A DNA stretch of 64,000 nucleotides from Anastatus disparis. Its lineage: Eukaryota > Arthropoda > Insecta > Hymenoptera > Eupelmidae. The stretch spans positions 3,818,001-3,882,000 of the forward strand of contig JAFFSR010000301.1 of assembly GCA_017163975.1 (NCBI GenBank), given 5' to 3'. Positions within the stretch are counted from its first letter, which is position 1. Every line of letters starts with the position of its first letter. Of the stretch, positions 50,083 to 62,164 are shown piece after piece. The notes below the pieces were generated by a model. The model did no database searches and was not told where the DNA came from. It worked only from the letters and a program-made list of their open reading frames with translations. A program made the position numbers and the translations under genes.

Positions 50083-50867
50083 TAATCAAGAAGCTCAGGC
50101 AATTTTTCGCAATCTAACTTTAAATTTCCTGCATTTACATTAAAAATTGTCCATTTGCATTAAATTCACTAAAAACAAAACTGAATGAAATTTTTTATAA
50201 TTGAATTTCATGCATTCCATATTAAAAATCTTCATCTGCGAATTTTCATTAGGAACAAATTTGCTGAAAATTTCATGATTTGCTAAAATTTAATGCACTT
50301 CATATTAAAATGTTGCGTTTGTATTCAATATGCTAAAAACAAAATTGTTAAAAATTTTTTGTGATTGAAATGACAGTAATGCTTTTTATTATATTAAAAA
50401 TCCATATTCACATTAAATTCACTTAAAACAAAAATGTTGGAAATTTTTTGCAACTGAGCCCGAAATATAATGTAAACATTACATTAAAAATCTGTATCTG
50501 CATTCAATTTTAAATGAAAACTAATTAACCGAAAGTTGTTTGATGTTCTATTTAAAATTAAGGAATTTAACATTAAAAATATCATATTCACATTAAATTT
50601 ATTATAAACGAGACTGCCAGAAATTTTCTGCAATCGTGCCCTAAATATAATGCACATTGCATTAAAAATCTTGAGCCGCATTAAATTTTAAATAAAAACC
50701 AATTTGCTAAAAATTTTTTGATATTTTGCTTAAAATTAACGTATTTTACATTAAAAATGTCATATTCAAATAAAATTTACTGAAAAAGAAAGTGCTGGAA
50801 ATGTTTTGTAATCGAATCCGAAATATAATGACATTACATTAAAAATCTTTATCTGAATTAAATTTAA

Positions 50868-51252
50868 GAGCAGGCCGGATTCGCTGTCCTTGTCTCATTG
50901 GCATTTTTGTTATTTACTCAAGTATTAATGGGTGTATCTGCAAATTGAAGGTTAAGCGCAATAGATATTATTATTACAAATATTTATGCACAAGAAAAAA
51001 AAAATCTATCGCTTTGTTTTTGAGAAAAGTAAGGAACGCGAAAATATTGTAAACATAATCTTTTACTTCGGCGTTCCTTACTTTTCTCAAAAACAAATCA
51101 GTAGATTTTTTTTTTCTTGTGCATAGATATTCATAATAATAATATCTATTGCGATCAACCTTTATTTTGAAGATACACCGATTAATACTTGAGTAAATAA
51201 CAAACAACTCAATTGTTACTCGGTCGGTATCAGGTTCTACTCCGGCCTGCTG
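50868..51252. mobile_element. TTAA-flanked hairpin MITE, copy 2 of the mirrored pair
   Basis: TTAA at 50864-50867 and 51253-51256. Inverse-orientation near-twin of 25767-26150, with the same asymmetric ends. Confidence 0.88.
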
Positions 51253-51738
51253 TTAAAATAAAAAACTAATTTACTGAAAATTTTCTGATATTTTGCTTAG
51301 AATTTAACGTATTTCACATTAAAAATAACATATTAAATTTACTAAAAACAAAACTACTGGAAATTTTCGGTAATTAAACATAAAATTTAGTACACTTTGC
51401 ATTAAAAAAATGTCCAGCAGCATTAAATTTGTCAAAACGTATTTTACTTGATTTATTTTCTATTGTGCTTGATTTTTAAAATAGTTAACATAAAAAGTAA
51501 CATGAAAATTGAAGTTTTACTAATTATATTTCATGTACTAATATATTAGAAATTCAATATGTCTGCATTAATGGGATATTTATGTACGTCGTTGAAAATC
51601 GATGTATACAGCAAAATTTGTAGTAAATAACATGAATAATAATGCAAAAATAGATAAAATGACCTTTCATTTCTAAGTACATTAAAATTCATGTGTATAG
51701 GGCGTTAAAAAATACATTAAAATTCATGTTTTTATTAA

Positions 51739-52150
51739 GGGCATGACGGAGCTCGCTACCTTCTAAAATAATTCATTAATATTTTAATTCCAAGTTCATG
51801 AGTAAACGGTACATTGGATCGAGTTTTTTCATAACAGTAAGAAAATTTGTAATATTAAACTTGAGTGCGGACAACTTATAGAATTTACCAAAACACTGTA
51901 CATAAAAAGTTATAAACAATTGTTCGGTATATAGTATTTTGAGGTTAGGTTTATCGAACTTGATATTTAATTTCCATTCCAAGCTTATAAAAAAATAACA
52001 AGTCCAAATGAATTTTTATTTTAACAAAAATTATTGTATTGACATAGCTTTAGTGCGGACAAGTCATTACAATTGTTTAAATTACAAATTTAAAAAGTTA
52101 TCAATAAAATAATAAAAGCTAAAATTGTGTCCAGCAGCTCCGACATCCCG
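51739..52150. mobile_element. TTAA-flanked ~400-bp family, copy 6
   Basis: 412 bp between TTAA 51735-51738 and 52151-52154, from GGGCATGACGGAGC to CTCCGACATCCCG, with TTTAGTGCGGACAAGTC inside. Confidence 0.88.
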
Positions 52151-52156
52151 TTAACA

Positions 52157-52985
52157 GTGTGGGTAAATGAATAGTCAAGCATAATATAAACATAATTTAT
52201 TTCTTGATGTACACTTGGCGGAAAGGATATTTTTCCGAACCCAACGTTAATTGATTCTTTCCGAATTTTTTTGGAATTCTCTAATAAAAACAAAGAAAAT
52301 AACGGAACGGCCCAATAAAAGTTTAGGATTTTAAGACATTCGGAAAGAATCCATTAAAGTTGGGTGTACAGTCAATGGAAACATATTCTATGATAGTTCT
52401 TTTTCTGTGATTTTAAAATAACGCGACATTATTGGATGATTTCGTCAGTCCGCTCATTTTTATTGGTTAATTTTTAAATTTGGAAAAAAAAGAATTATCA
52501 TAGAATATGTTACCGTCGAGTGTACCTCAAATGGCAGCGCTGCATATTTTACCACAGACATAAGAGAACTGTGAATCATGCATTGAGTTTCGCATCATGA
52601 TTATTTTGTTTTTTCATATAGGTTATGTATGCAAAATTTAAATGATAACTAAAATTTTATTACAAAGATAATTTAGATTAACAATATTAGATTCTATATG
52701 ATTATTGAACTAAAAAATAAAAATTTTATTTCATAAAATTATAATTCAGAACATGAAAAAAGAAAATAATATTATTTGTTTACTACAATTATGTTAGTAA
52801 TAAGTAACTGTTGCGAAATTTGTTCCATAATTTGGAATTGTCTTATATCTGTGGTAAAATATGCGATGTTGCCATTTGAGGTTAACATTCGGAAAAATAT
52901 TCTTTCCACCAAGTGAACATTGTACTAAGATTGCATAATTTGCATGAATTATTGAAAAAAATAGTCACTTATTAAAATATCCTAT
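52157..52985. mobile_element. Set of nested inverted repeats
   Basis: The outer pair TAAATGAATAG / CTATTCATCTA encloses GGCGGAAAGGATATTTTTCC against GGAAAAATATTCTTTCCACC. Inside are two further hairpins: about 52369-52527 (CATATTCTATGATAG arms) and 52526-52884 (ACCTCAAATGGCA arms). No gene. Confidence 0.65.
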
Positions 52986-53410
52986 TCATCTACATTATAT
53001 AGTTTCATGGGTTTTGAAAATGATGTTTCTTTTATATTTACAATATCAAATTTGTTTGTGTTTTTAATAAAATCTCTTATTGTTTTTTACAAATGCCGCT
53101 AGTTTTCCATATTTCGTATACAATACAAACATTATTGATATAAAAAAGATACTATTCCATCGAAAAGAGATAAATCATTTTTTAAATAGGTGCAAATTAA
53201 TTGATTAAAAGGTAATGAAACTCCTCTATACTTCATATCTACATTACTCAATATTTTAATTTTGGACACAAACTTTCAAACTCACTTTCATCTATTGCCT
53301 TTTGTTTTTATATTGGAGCATATAATGTGACAATAATTGATATGCAGAATCCATACGGTCAATGTATGTAATTTTATGTGAGTTTACTTAAAATTAATCA
53401 ATAACCAACT
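52986..53410. other. No gene recognised
   Basis: AT-rich sequence without inverted ends or a frame longer than ~40 codons. Confidence 0.5.
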
Positions 53411-53416
53411 TGAAGT

Positions 53417-53490
53417 GACGAGCAGATCTTTATTTGTTCATAAAAGAGCAACGTTTCGGACACTTACATATGTCCTTCTTCAGGCTAACA
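53417..53490 (-). ncRNA. Hammerhead-ribozyme-like motif (probable Penelope relic)
   Basis: Minus strand: CTGAAGA (CUGANGA core) at 53483-53477, a GGACA…TGTCC stem II, then GAAAC at 53457-53453. A possible GTC cleavage triplet is at 53419-53417. Such cores with a GTCCGAAACG context are known from Penelope-like retroelements. I cannot find a good stem I, so self-cleavage is doubtful. No reverse transcriptase is nearby. Confidence 0.45.
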
Positions 53491-53593
53491 TAAGAAATCG
53501 AATACAATTGTAATTTAAAAATTAAAAATTCACTTAGAAACTATGTAAAATGACAAGCAGAAAAATACAATATATATTTACCAATGCCATTAA

Positions 53594-53974
53594 GAGGAGG
53601 TCACGTATCTCTGTCCTTTTCTAATCAAAGAAATGATTTTTTCACAAAAACTAATAACTTTCTCAAAAAATGAAGAGAAAGCCGCATCTTGTATCAAAAA
53701 AAGCAATATTTTCTTTGATAAGGAAAAATTAATTTTATTGCTTCGTTTTCAAGAAAACCTTGAAAAACTAAATTGTCCACCCTAACCTCTCTGATTTAAG
53801 TTTTTCAAGGTTTTCTTGAAAACGAAGCAATAAAATTAATTCTTTCTTATCAAAGAAAATATTGCTTTTTTTATTACGAGATGCGGCTTTCTCTTCATTT
53901 TTTGCTAAAGTTATTAGTTTCTATAAAAAACTCAATTCTTTGATTAGAAAAGGACAGAGATACGTGACCTCCTC
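53594..53974. mobile_element. TTAA-flanked hairpin MITE, intact
   Basis: TTAA at 53590-53593 and 53975-53978. Ends GAGGAGGTCACGTATCTCTG and complement, then CTTTTCTAATCAAAG. Arms ~175 bp with AAAACCTTGAAAAAC at the centre. Intact relative of 18786-19122. Confidence 0.9.
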
Positions 53975-54240
53975 TTAAAGGCAAGTCAAAAAATTCAATA
54001 TTACGGCATATTAAAATTATTAGCGTCGATGTCCTAAAAAAAATTTTTCTAATAAATAAATTAAATTGAACACAATTATAAAGACAAACCAAAATTTAAA
54101 TAAATAACAAGTAAAACCTTATAAGTCGCGCAGTCAACCGGTACTTAATACAAAAAGTAAAAACACACAAGCGCTTAAATAAAAAACGTCCAAAATCACA
54201 CACTTATTCGTCTGTATATCTATACGAGCATCAAACAATA

Positions 54241-54490
54241 CACTGAAAAACTTTTCGTACGAAAACACTATGATGAAAAGCAAAAAGTGTTTTGGCACGA
54301 ACGTATTAATGCTCTAGTTTACGAATGTTCGTAGTTATTCAGCACGAAGATCGTAGTGCATGAGCTGTAGAAAACGGTACAAGTAAAACCCTCTGACGCT
54401 CGAAGTTAAGGGCTATGAATTTCGTAGAATATATGATTGATACTAATATCATATGTGTATACTTTGAATTTCGTAGCTCAGCACTATGAG
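54241..54490. repeat. Left part of a CACTG element, truncated
   Basis: CACTGAAAAACTTTTCGTAC follows TA at 54239-54240. It is rich in TTCGTAG/CTACGAA words and runs into the next repeat with no matching right end. Confidence 0.5.
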
Positions 54491-54788
54491 CTTCGTAGTA
54501 AAACCACACGAACATTCAAAACTCGAAAAAAGAGTCGAATGCGGCTCTCTCACTCCTTCACGCAAGAACTTTAATAACCAAAAAACTAAAACTCTTACAA
54601 AAAAGTGGATGAAAGGTAAAAAAGTACAAGTTGAACACTTTACTTTGAACCTTATTGTGTTAAAAAAGTTTTTGTGGTTTGGAAGTTATGCTGAATTAAA
54701 TATTACTACATATTTTCTTAATTTTTTTAGCATGTAACACATAATGAATTTTTATACTATTTAATTAGCATATTTTAATCACCTCGTA

Positions 54789-56656
54789 CACAGCATGGAA
54801 TATTTATTGAAGCTTCCTGGAATAATGGCACGGAAGATTTAAAATATTTCAGAAATCTTCCATGGAATATTCCTGTAATATTCGTTGATTCTTCTTATAT
54901 TGGAATATTCTATGGAATATTGTTGGAAAACTCCAAGAATAATTCATTTGAAGATTTGGGTCATCTCAAATCTTTCATTGAAACATTTCACGAATCTTGC
55001 AGGCATATTTAATAAAATATTTTGTTGGAACATTCATGGAAGATTTTAGGAATATTGAAACGGAAGATTTGAAACATTTCATAAACCTTTCATGAAAAAT
55101 GCATGGAAGATTGGAGGAAACTTCTATGAAATATTCCATAAAATATTTCTGGAAGATTTTAGAAATCCATCGTAAAATATTCCATGGAATATTCATGGAA
55201 GATTCGTAGAATATTGACACAGAAGATTAGGTCTATTTCAGAAAACTTCCGTGGAATATTCCTCTAATATTCGTATGTCCTTAATTCTTCTTACATTGGA
55301 ATATTCCATGAAATATTCTTGAAAGATATCAAGAATACTTCAATGGAAGGTTTGGGTAATCTCACGTCTTTCATAAAATGTTCCTGGAAGATTTTTGGAA
55401 GGTTCCGATGAAAGATTTAGGGTTTCAGATCTACCACAAAATATTTCTGGAATATTTTATGAAAGATTTAGAAATGTTGAGAGGAGATAGTATATATACT
55501 ATATAATAACACATTATACTCATATGTCAATACATATACGCATACATAAACATTGACATTAAGTTATAAAATCGCATTTACATAATCGCTTGGACTGTTA
55601 CGCAACAAAACGGCGACCCTTTCGCTTATATAGTGAGTAAGGTATTGCCCAACCACTTAGGGATAAAACTCCTATTTAACGAACATTCCCCTATCGGCGT
55701 CACTGGAAATCTCCCGTAACATTCCGCGCAAGCTTCCAACGGAAACTTCATGGAATCCTTCTAGAATATTTCATACAATATTCCACTGTAAGATTACTTA
55801 AATCTTTTCATAAAATATTTCGTGAAATATTACTAGAAGATTTATGTAATATTTCGCTGTACAATTTTAAAGTTTTTTGGAATCTTCCAGCGAAATATTT
55901 GTGAAATCTTCCTAAAATCTTTCATGCAATATTTCACTGGAAAATTACTTAAATCTTTCTGTAAAATATTCCATGAAATATTTTTGGATGATTTAAGTAA
56001 TAGTTCGCTGTCCAATTTTAAAGTTTTTCGGATTCTTTCAGCGAAATGTTTATAGAATCTTTCTGAAATCTTTTATTGAATATCACATCAAAAGATTACT
56101 TAAATCTTTCTGTAAAATATTTTGCGGAATATTTCTGAAAGATTTATGTAATATTTCGCTGTACAATTTTAAAGTTTTTTGGAATCTTCCAGCGAAATAT
56201 TTGTGAAATCTTCCTAAAGTCTTTCACGAAATATTCCACCATAAAATTACTTAAATCCTTCTGTGAAATATTTTATGAAATATTTCTAGAAGATTTGTGT
56301 AATATTCCGCTTTACAATTTAAAAGTTTTTCGGAACCCTTTAGCAAAATCTTTATGACAACTTCCCATTGGAATGTCCCATGAAATATACCACTGAAATA
56401 TTTGATAAACATTAAATGCAATATTTCATGAAATATTCCAGAAATTTTCCGTGAATATTTCATGGAATAATTTGAAAAAATTTTCGAACATTTCTTTGAA
56501 ATATTCCATAAATGTTCCTGGAAGCTTTTAATGGTAGATTTTAGTGGAATATTTCGAAATATTCTGTGAAAACTTCCTAGAATCTGCATGGAAGGTTCCA
56601 TTAAGATATTCTAGTGGAAGATTTCGCAATATTTTAGTGAAATTCTCCATGCTAGC
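54789..56656. mobile_element. GGAATATTCC-rich element with TATA module
   Basis: Starts CACAGCATGG after TA (54787-54788) and ends CCATGCTAGC before TA (56657-56658). The reunited flanks match the uninterrupted foldback near 58499. Body: GGAATATTCCATGGAATATT-type words and a ~190-bp repeat at 55775-56300 (landmark TTTTAAAGTTTTT). Carries TATA module C. Confidence 0.7.
55571..55700 (-). promoter_or_regulatory. TATA module, copy C
   Basis: Minus strand: GCCGATAGGGGAATG, AGGAGTTTTATCCCTAAG, TACCTTACTCACTATATAAG, and ~45 nt later GTAAATGCGA (55581-55572). Same block order as copy A. Confidence 0.62.
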
Positions 56657-57488
56657 TATAACTTTTGAATTTGGCAAGACTTTCTGATGCAATAAAGCTT
56701 AAATCAAAGTATTAAACTTATACTCCCTTTTTTATGTTTTGCTGTGAGAGTTTTAGTTCTTTAGTTAATCAAGGTTTTATGAGCGCTTCTTCTTACTATG
56801 TTTTCGAAAAATGGTTTTATCTTAGCCTCTGGCTTTATTAGAAGAAAAGAAAGAACCCGGGCTCATTTTTTTATCAAAGAATCATAACCTGCAGTATTAG
56901 CCAAATTTGTTTATTAGAGGTGAGGACCTCTCCTTGTTAGTTAAGCATGTTTTAAATTATGACTGAATTGCTTGAAATTTGACATGATATGAGCTTCAAC
57001 AAATTGAAGAATATATTAGAAGATGGCATCGATGTAAATATATACATTCTTTGAATACTATGTATTCATACGTAAGAAGCTATAGAATTATTTTTCGACA
57101 GTATTTTAAATATTTGAGCCCAATAGCTCCATAACGTAAGGCCAATATTCTTCAATTTTGTTATATTTTTACTATTATACCTACGTTCCAAACACTTTTG
57201 AGCATTATTTTATAAATAAAATAAAATTGTTTGGTTTTGAATTAATCTTTTTATTCCTATTTTTCTCCAAATCGGCCATGTAAACCGATTTTAAAAATTA
57301 TGCCTCAATGTTCGCAAATTATTCTTAAAAAGAATTTTGAAGTGACATTAAATTTTCATTTAAATTTACTCCGAAGCACCGTGATTGCCGAGATTAAACT
57401 TCTTGAAAAAAACTGACAAATGCATTTATTAGCATAACAAAAAAATATCATGGAAATGTGTCGTGATTAGAAGAATTCAAATCTTGAA

Positions 57489-57743
57489 ATGATCCAGATG
57501 GAAATTGACAGTGTCATATCAGATACAATTTTTTTTAAACGAAATGATGAATTAATGGATTTCGATGATATCCATATAAATTATAACGATATTAAAATTA
57601 GGACTGATGAGATTACATTAAATGAAGAAAAAAAAGAATTAGAAGAAATAGACGACAAAGGAGCTTTATGTATAACAGGATTTAATATGAAAATGGTAAC
57701 AGTACTATCGAATAGAATAAAGAAAATTCATAAAAAGACATGA
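57489..57743 (+). CDS. Small acidic reading frame, unrecognised
   Basis: 84 codons. The first 60 residues are acidic (DELMDFDDIHIN, EEKKELEEIDD) and the end is basic. No domain, signal peptide or membrane segment is seen. It directly precedes the 145-bp charged repeat array, and the two may be parts of one decayed gene. Sequence between 56940 and 57488 has nothing recognisable. Low confidence that it is translated. Confidence 0.25.
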   Translation: MIQMEIDSVISDTIFFKRNDELMDFDDIHINYNDIKIRTDEITLNEEKKELEEIDDKGALCITGFNMKMVTVLSNRIKKIHKKT

Positions 57744-57759
57744 TTATGAAAATGCAGAA

Positions 57760-58975
57760 AAAAATTAATAATAAATTAGAACTAAGGCGTATTCATAGTG
57801 TTTACGTAAAATAAAATTATATGATAATAAAAGAAGATAGACCATATAAATATGAAAAATATTAAATAATAATAAGATAATAAAAATGAAATTGAATATA
57901 AATACTGATGAATTGGAACAAATACGTGCAAATGAGGCTTTAAGAAAAAAAGAAGCTTATATTTAAATGAAAAAAAAACAATCAAATAGATATAAAAAAG
58001 TAAGAAAATACAAGGATAACGAAATTAAAATTCAAGAAAGAAAAGAGTACTGATGAATTGGAACACATGCGTACGAATAAGGCTTAACGAAAGAAAGAAG
58101 CTTATATAAAAATTAAAAAAGTTCAATTGAATGAATATAAAGAAAAATTAGAGAATACTAACAAGGAGAGTTCCCCATCTCCGGGAAACGGATTCGGCTG
58201 AAACTTCAGGACATGATTTTTTAATAAAAAAAAATGAACCGTCTTTTTTCTTTTCGTCGAATAGGTCTCTTAGACAAAAATATAGACATTTTTTCGAAAA
58301 TATTGTAAATAGGAGCCTTTATAAGAACTTGAATATCCAAACAACTAAGACTCTTACAAAAAAATACATGTGGAATGAAATAAAGTGCAAATTAAATGCT
58401 TTAATTTAAGCATGGTTGCATTAAAAAAGCTTTATTGGTTCAAAAGTTATGGTTTATTGAAAATTACTCGCGCTATTTCATTAGCATATTTTAATTACCT
58501 GTAACTTTTGAATAACTGAAGTTTTTTTAATGCAACAAAGTTCAAATCAAAGCATTTGATTTGCACTTTATTTCTTCTTGTATTTTTTTTTGTAAGAGTC
58601 TTAGTTGTTTGGATATTCTTATGAAGGCTTCTTTTTACTATATTTTCGAAAGAATATCTATATTTTTGTCTAAGAGGTCTATTCGAAGAAAAGAAAAAAC
58701 ACGAGTTAATTGTTTTATCAAAAAATCATATCCTATAGTTTTAGCTGAATTTGTTTCCGGAAGGTCGCCTCTCCTTGTAAGATATCGAAAATGAAATTCA
58801 AGGAAAGAATAAGTGATAATAAATTGGAACAAAAACATACGATTACGGCTTTACGTAAGGAAGAAGCTTATATAAAAATTAAAGAAAAACAATTAAATAA
58901 ATATGAAGAAAAATTAAATAATACTAGGATGACAAAAATGAAATTAAAAAAGAGTACTGATAAATTGAAATAGCA
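57760..58975 (+). repeat. 145-bp tandem array resembling coiled-coil coding sequence
   Basis: Landmarks TGATGAATTGGAACA and AGAAGCTTATAT recur at 145-bp steps (about 57760, 57905, 58050), and the next unit at 58815 is in register once the 619-bp MITE insertion is subtracted. Each unit can encode a charged helical peptide (LRKKEAYIKIK, LNKYEEKL), but 145 is 1 mod 3, so units fall in different frames with stops. The longest frame is 58791-58973. Either a decayed gene or a satellite with incidental coding look. Confidence 0.6.
58162..58777. mobile_element. Foldback, CAAGGAGAG ends, TAA duplication
   Basis: CAAGGAGAGTTCCCC at the left and CAAGGAGAGGCGACC (minus strand) at the right, with TAA at 58159-58161 and 58778-58780. 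Hairpin arms ~300 bp centred near 58460. Boundaries are confirmed by the register of the interrupted 145-bp array. Confidence 0.9.
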
Positions 58976-59129
58976 AGAGAGGTTGAGAGAGGAAGAGAGA
59001 CAGCAAGAGAGGGTGAGAGAGACATAGACATTCTTTATTTGACTTTGAGGTATATATCCAGTCTGGCACTATCAGGTAAAATACAACAACGTATAAAATT
59101 ATTTATTAAATTAATTATACATATTGGGT

Positions 59130-59870
59130 CCAAAAATAATAAACCCAAAAATATATGAAAGCCGAAGAAAATAGGACTCAGAGAAATGTAGGGCCCGAAA
59201 AATATAGAGCCCAAAAAAATCAAGGACCTAAAAAAATTTCAGGCCCAAAAAAATATAGGACCCAAAAAATAAGACCCATACAAACATAGAACTTAAAAAA
59301 AATATGAAAATCAAAAAACGTTGGGCCTACATGAATAAGTGGTCCAAAAAATATAAGGCTCAAAGAAAAAAGGACTGAGAAAAATGTAAGGCCCGAAAAA
59401 TATAAGGCCCAGGAAATTATAGAGCTCAAAAAAATATAGAGTCCAAGAAAATATAAATATTAAAAAAATATTGGGCCCGGAAAATTGGAGATAAAAAAAA
59501 TATGAGACCCAAAGAAAATAGGACTCGAAAAAATGTAGGGCCCGAAAAATATAAGGCCCATGAAAATATAAGAATCGAAGAAAAATTGGGCCAAAAAAAA
59601 TAGTAGGCCAAAAAGTAAGACCCAGAAAAATAAAGAGCCCGAAAACATATAAAGCCCAAAAAAATATAAGCACCAAAAAAATATTGGGCCCAAAAAATAT
59701 AATGCCTGAAAAAATAAGACTCAGGAAATTAAAAAGCCCAAGAAAATATAAGAATATAAAAAAGAAGGGCCCAAAAAAATGGGCATTGAATAAAAATATA
59801 GGGTCAAAAATAATATAAGGCCCAAAAAAATATGGCCAAAAAAAAGCTTTCGACTAATGAGTACTAATTA
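59130..59870. repeat. Degenerate ~17-20-bp minisatellite (GGGCCCAAAAAATATA)
   Basis: About 40 variants of an A-rich unit with a GGGCCC/AGGCCC core. Minus-strand frames of up to 121 codons encode hydrophobic FFGPYIFLG-like repeats. I treat them as artefacts of the repeat. Confidence 0.9.
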
Positions 59871-59931
59871 TATAGGACCCAATAAAAAACTTCTACTTTT
59901 ATTATGAAAAGATTAGACACATTTAAAAAAT

Positions 59932-59975
59932 CCGGAGAACCGGAGAACCGGAGAACTGGAGAACCGGAGAAACGG
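59932..59975. repeat. 9-bp tandem repeat CCGGAGAAC
   Basis: Five near-perfect units, adjacent to the start of a short fortuitous frame at 59904. Confidence 0.9.
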
Positions 59976-60109
59976 AAAAAAGTGGTTTTACTTCAATATA
60001 ATATAAGATTTTTTAAATTCATTTTCATTTTTTATTATTATTCAGTATCAGAAATCATCATGTTTAATTTTCTCGTGAAAATTGTGACTATTTTCTTACG
60101 TCCGAATCT

Positions 60110-60440
60110 CAAAATTATATTTTGTAATGATTTTGCATGTCAGTTCGTACATCCGAATTTAACATATTTTATTTAGAATTATTTCGTACATACGAAGCTT
60201 TTCGCACGTGCGAATCCTATTTCGCACCTCCGTTCGGACAAGATAATTAGATACATTTTGTTTACAATGATTCCGCACATACGAACAGTTTCGTATGTCC
60301 GAATCTTGTTTTGCATATGCGTTCGCATTTCGCACCCCCGTTTGGGCGAGAGAATTAGATACACTTGTTTGGAATTATTTCACACATACAAACAGTTTCG
60401 TGTGCCCGAATTTGGCTTCGCATGTAAGTTCGCACATCCG
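60110..60440. repeat. ~108-bp tandem repeat rich in TTCGCAC
   Basis: TTCGCACCTCCG (60221) and TTCGCACCCCCG (60329) set a 108-bp period, with AGATAATTAGATACA-like and CATACGAACAGTTTCGTATG motifs in each unit. CpG-rich words continue to 60565. 60566-60756 has nothing recognised. Confidence 0.75.
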
Positions 60441-60756
60441 CCAGGGTGTTTGAAATCATCACCTGCGAATTATAGTGCAAACTGACGTACGAACGGGTAT
60501 GCGTACTGACATGCGGTCAGCCATACAAACGGACGTAGGATCACACATGCGTTCGCAAGTGCGGTTTTTAATAAAGAAGATTTGCATATCATAAATATTA
60601 TAATTTTGAGAAAATTCTTGATATTAATAGATTATTAATTTAAAAAATTAAATATTTACTTATTAATGACAAGTAACTTTTCAAATATGGTTAAAATAAT
60701 ACTGTAAATGTCAATCAAATAACATTTTCAACAAAATAAATTTCATCGCTATAATT

Positions 60757-61884
60757 TGTAACGGGGAATATATTTAAATAAACAATTCAAATATATTTGT
60801 GGGTCTCGTATGTACTTTCTTCAAGTACATGCGCACTTACCGTTAAATAACCGATTTTCGATTTATAGACGATCAGCCTCGTACACTGCCACTGATCAAC
60901 TATGAATGTCTTTTTCATACAATGGAAATCAGTTAAGCAATATTTAATACTATTGCAGAACTTCGCTTAGAAGTTCTGCCTCCCGGACGTTTGGTACGAC
61001 GAAACCCACGGCGTGTACCTTAAGACTCTGTTAAATATCGTATATCAAAAGAAAGCAAGTGTACTAAGTTTAACACATACAGACAAAACACGATTTTAAT
61101 CAGTGAGAAATAATATTATGTAACAATTCAAAATAACTTCAAGTTTACTTTAATTTATTCAAAATGACAAACAAATTCAGTACACCGAAATAAGTTTATA
61201 ATGATATTTATTAGACACAAAATTTAGTAACTCTCACGAAAAAAAACAAAAGTTTATTTAAACTACTCTATTCTATATGACGCGGCGCACACGACGGTCT
61301 CGATATTCTCACATATATCGCATACACGCCTTCACTAATAAAACGCAATACGATGGTCTGCAGACTTACATTTTTCTATCTATCGATGAACACGTAGTTT
61401 TCTCGACGATCCTCTCCAACACGGACGAATCGATTATTCAATGGAAGCGGCACCGAAGAAATGCGGCGCAGCTCAAGGTTCTCGCAGCTCTCGTTACTAA
61501 GATGCCTCGATCTCTCTGCAGGACTCAGGCAAACACACTTGACTCTTGCACACGACACAATCAGGAAAAAACTCCGTCAAAAATGCTTTTTCTTTTATAC
61601 AAGAAGGTAAAATTTACACAACGCACGAGCTCGCACAATGCACAAGATGGCTGATAAAACTTTTCTGCCTTGTTAAAAACGACCTGTTCGCTATTCTCTC
61701 TTGCCTAAGTCTACCCGGCATTCCCTGCGCGCGCCTCTCTCTACAGTACTATATCCTAGTCGCTGAGACAGACTCTCTCCGTCTCACTCTTACACTTGCA
61801 CATCAAGCATACGTTGAGCCGTGCGACTGACAACGAGGATAGAGCTATATCATAGCATACAAATAATTTACTATCCTCGTTACA
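60757..61884 (-). repeat. 3' LTR of the second element (1128 bp)
   Basis: Minus strand begins TGTAACGAGGATAG just after the polypurine tract and ends CCCCGTTACA at 60757. TGTAAC…GTTACA is the terminal inverted repeat. It contains the hairpin AGAACTTCGCTTAGAAGTTCT near 60957. Plus-strand frames at 61277-61830 are antisense and not considered genes. Confidence 0.88.
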
Positions 61885-61894
61885 CCCCTTCCCC
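61885..61894 (-). promoter_or_regulatory. Polypurine tract
   Basis: GGGGAAGGGG on the minus strand directly precedes the LTR start. Confidence 0.85.
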
Positions 61895-62164
61895 AGACGC
61901 TGGAAGACTTGACTGACAGCTCTGCTACTCTATCTGGTTGCACTGAAATGTAAAGCCTGATATGGGAGTAAAAGTAGTTAATATATTACAAAAAGAAGCA
62001 TTTATTTACAGCGAGATTCACAAAAGATTAGATAATTATACAGAAGTAAAATAAAATAAAAGTTCCATTTAATTTCAAAACACAAAACAAAAAAAATACA
62101 ATTTCTTTTCGCTCTTCTAGGTTGCCTCCTAACAGACCTATAGCACACCCCCTCGTATCTTTCT

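Larger units (their letters stand above)
49490..51735. mobile_element. Low-complexity ACATTAAAAAT element with TATA module
   Basis: Repeats ATTAAAAATC…GCATTAAATTT about every 100-130 bp across 50120-50860 and 51260-51735. Ends are not defined. It carries TATA module B and is interrupted by the TTAA hairpin at 50868-51252. Confidence 0.5.
54497..56936. mobile_element. CAAGGAGAG-type foldback split by a later element
   Basis: The right half (56659-56936) ends CTCTCCTTG followed by TTA and matches the right half of 58162-58777. The left half (about 54497-54786) matches its left half but lacks the terminus. The element at 54789-56656 separates them. Confidence 0.65.

Noticed and set aside
59035..59693. 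Overlapping minus-strand hydrophobic frames up to 121 codons
   Set aside because: All derive from the GGGCCC minisatellite in different frames; no start context or domain.
61277..61830. Plus-strand frames of 94-125 codons
   Set aside because: Antisense within the LTR of the second gypsy element; no recognisable domain.
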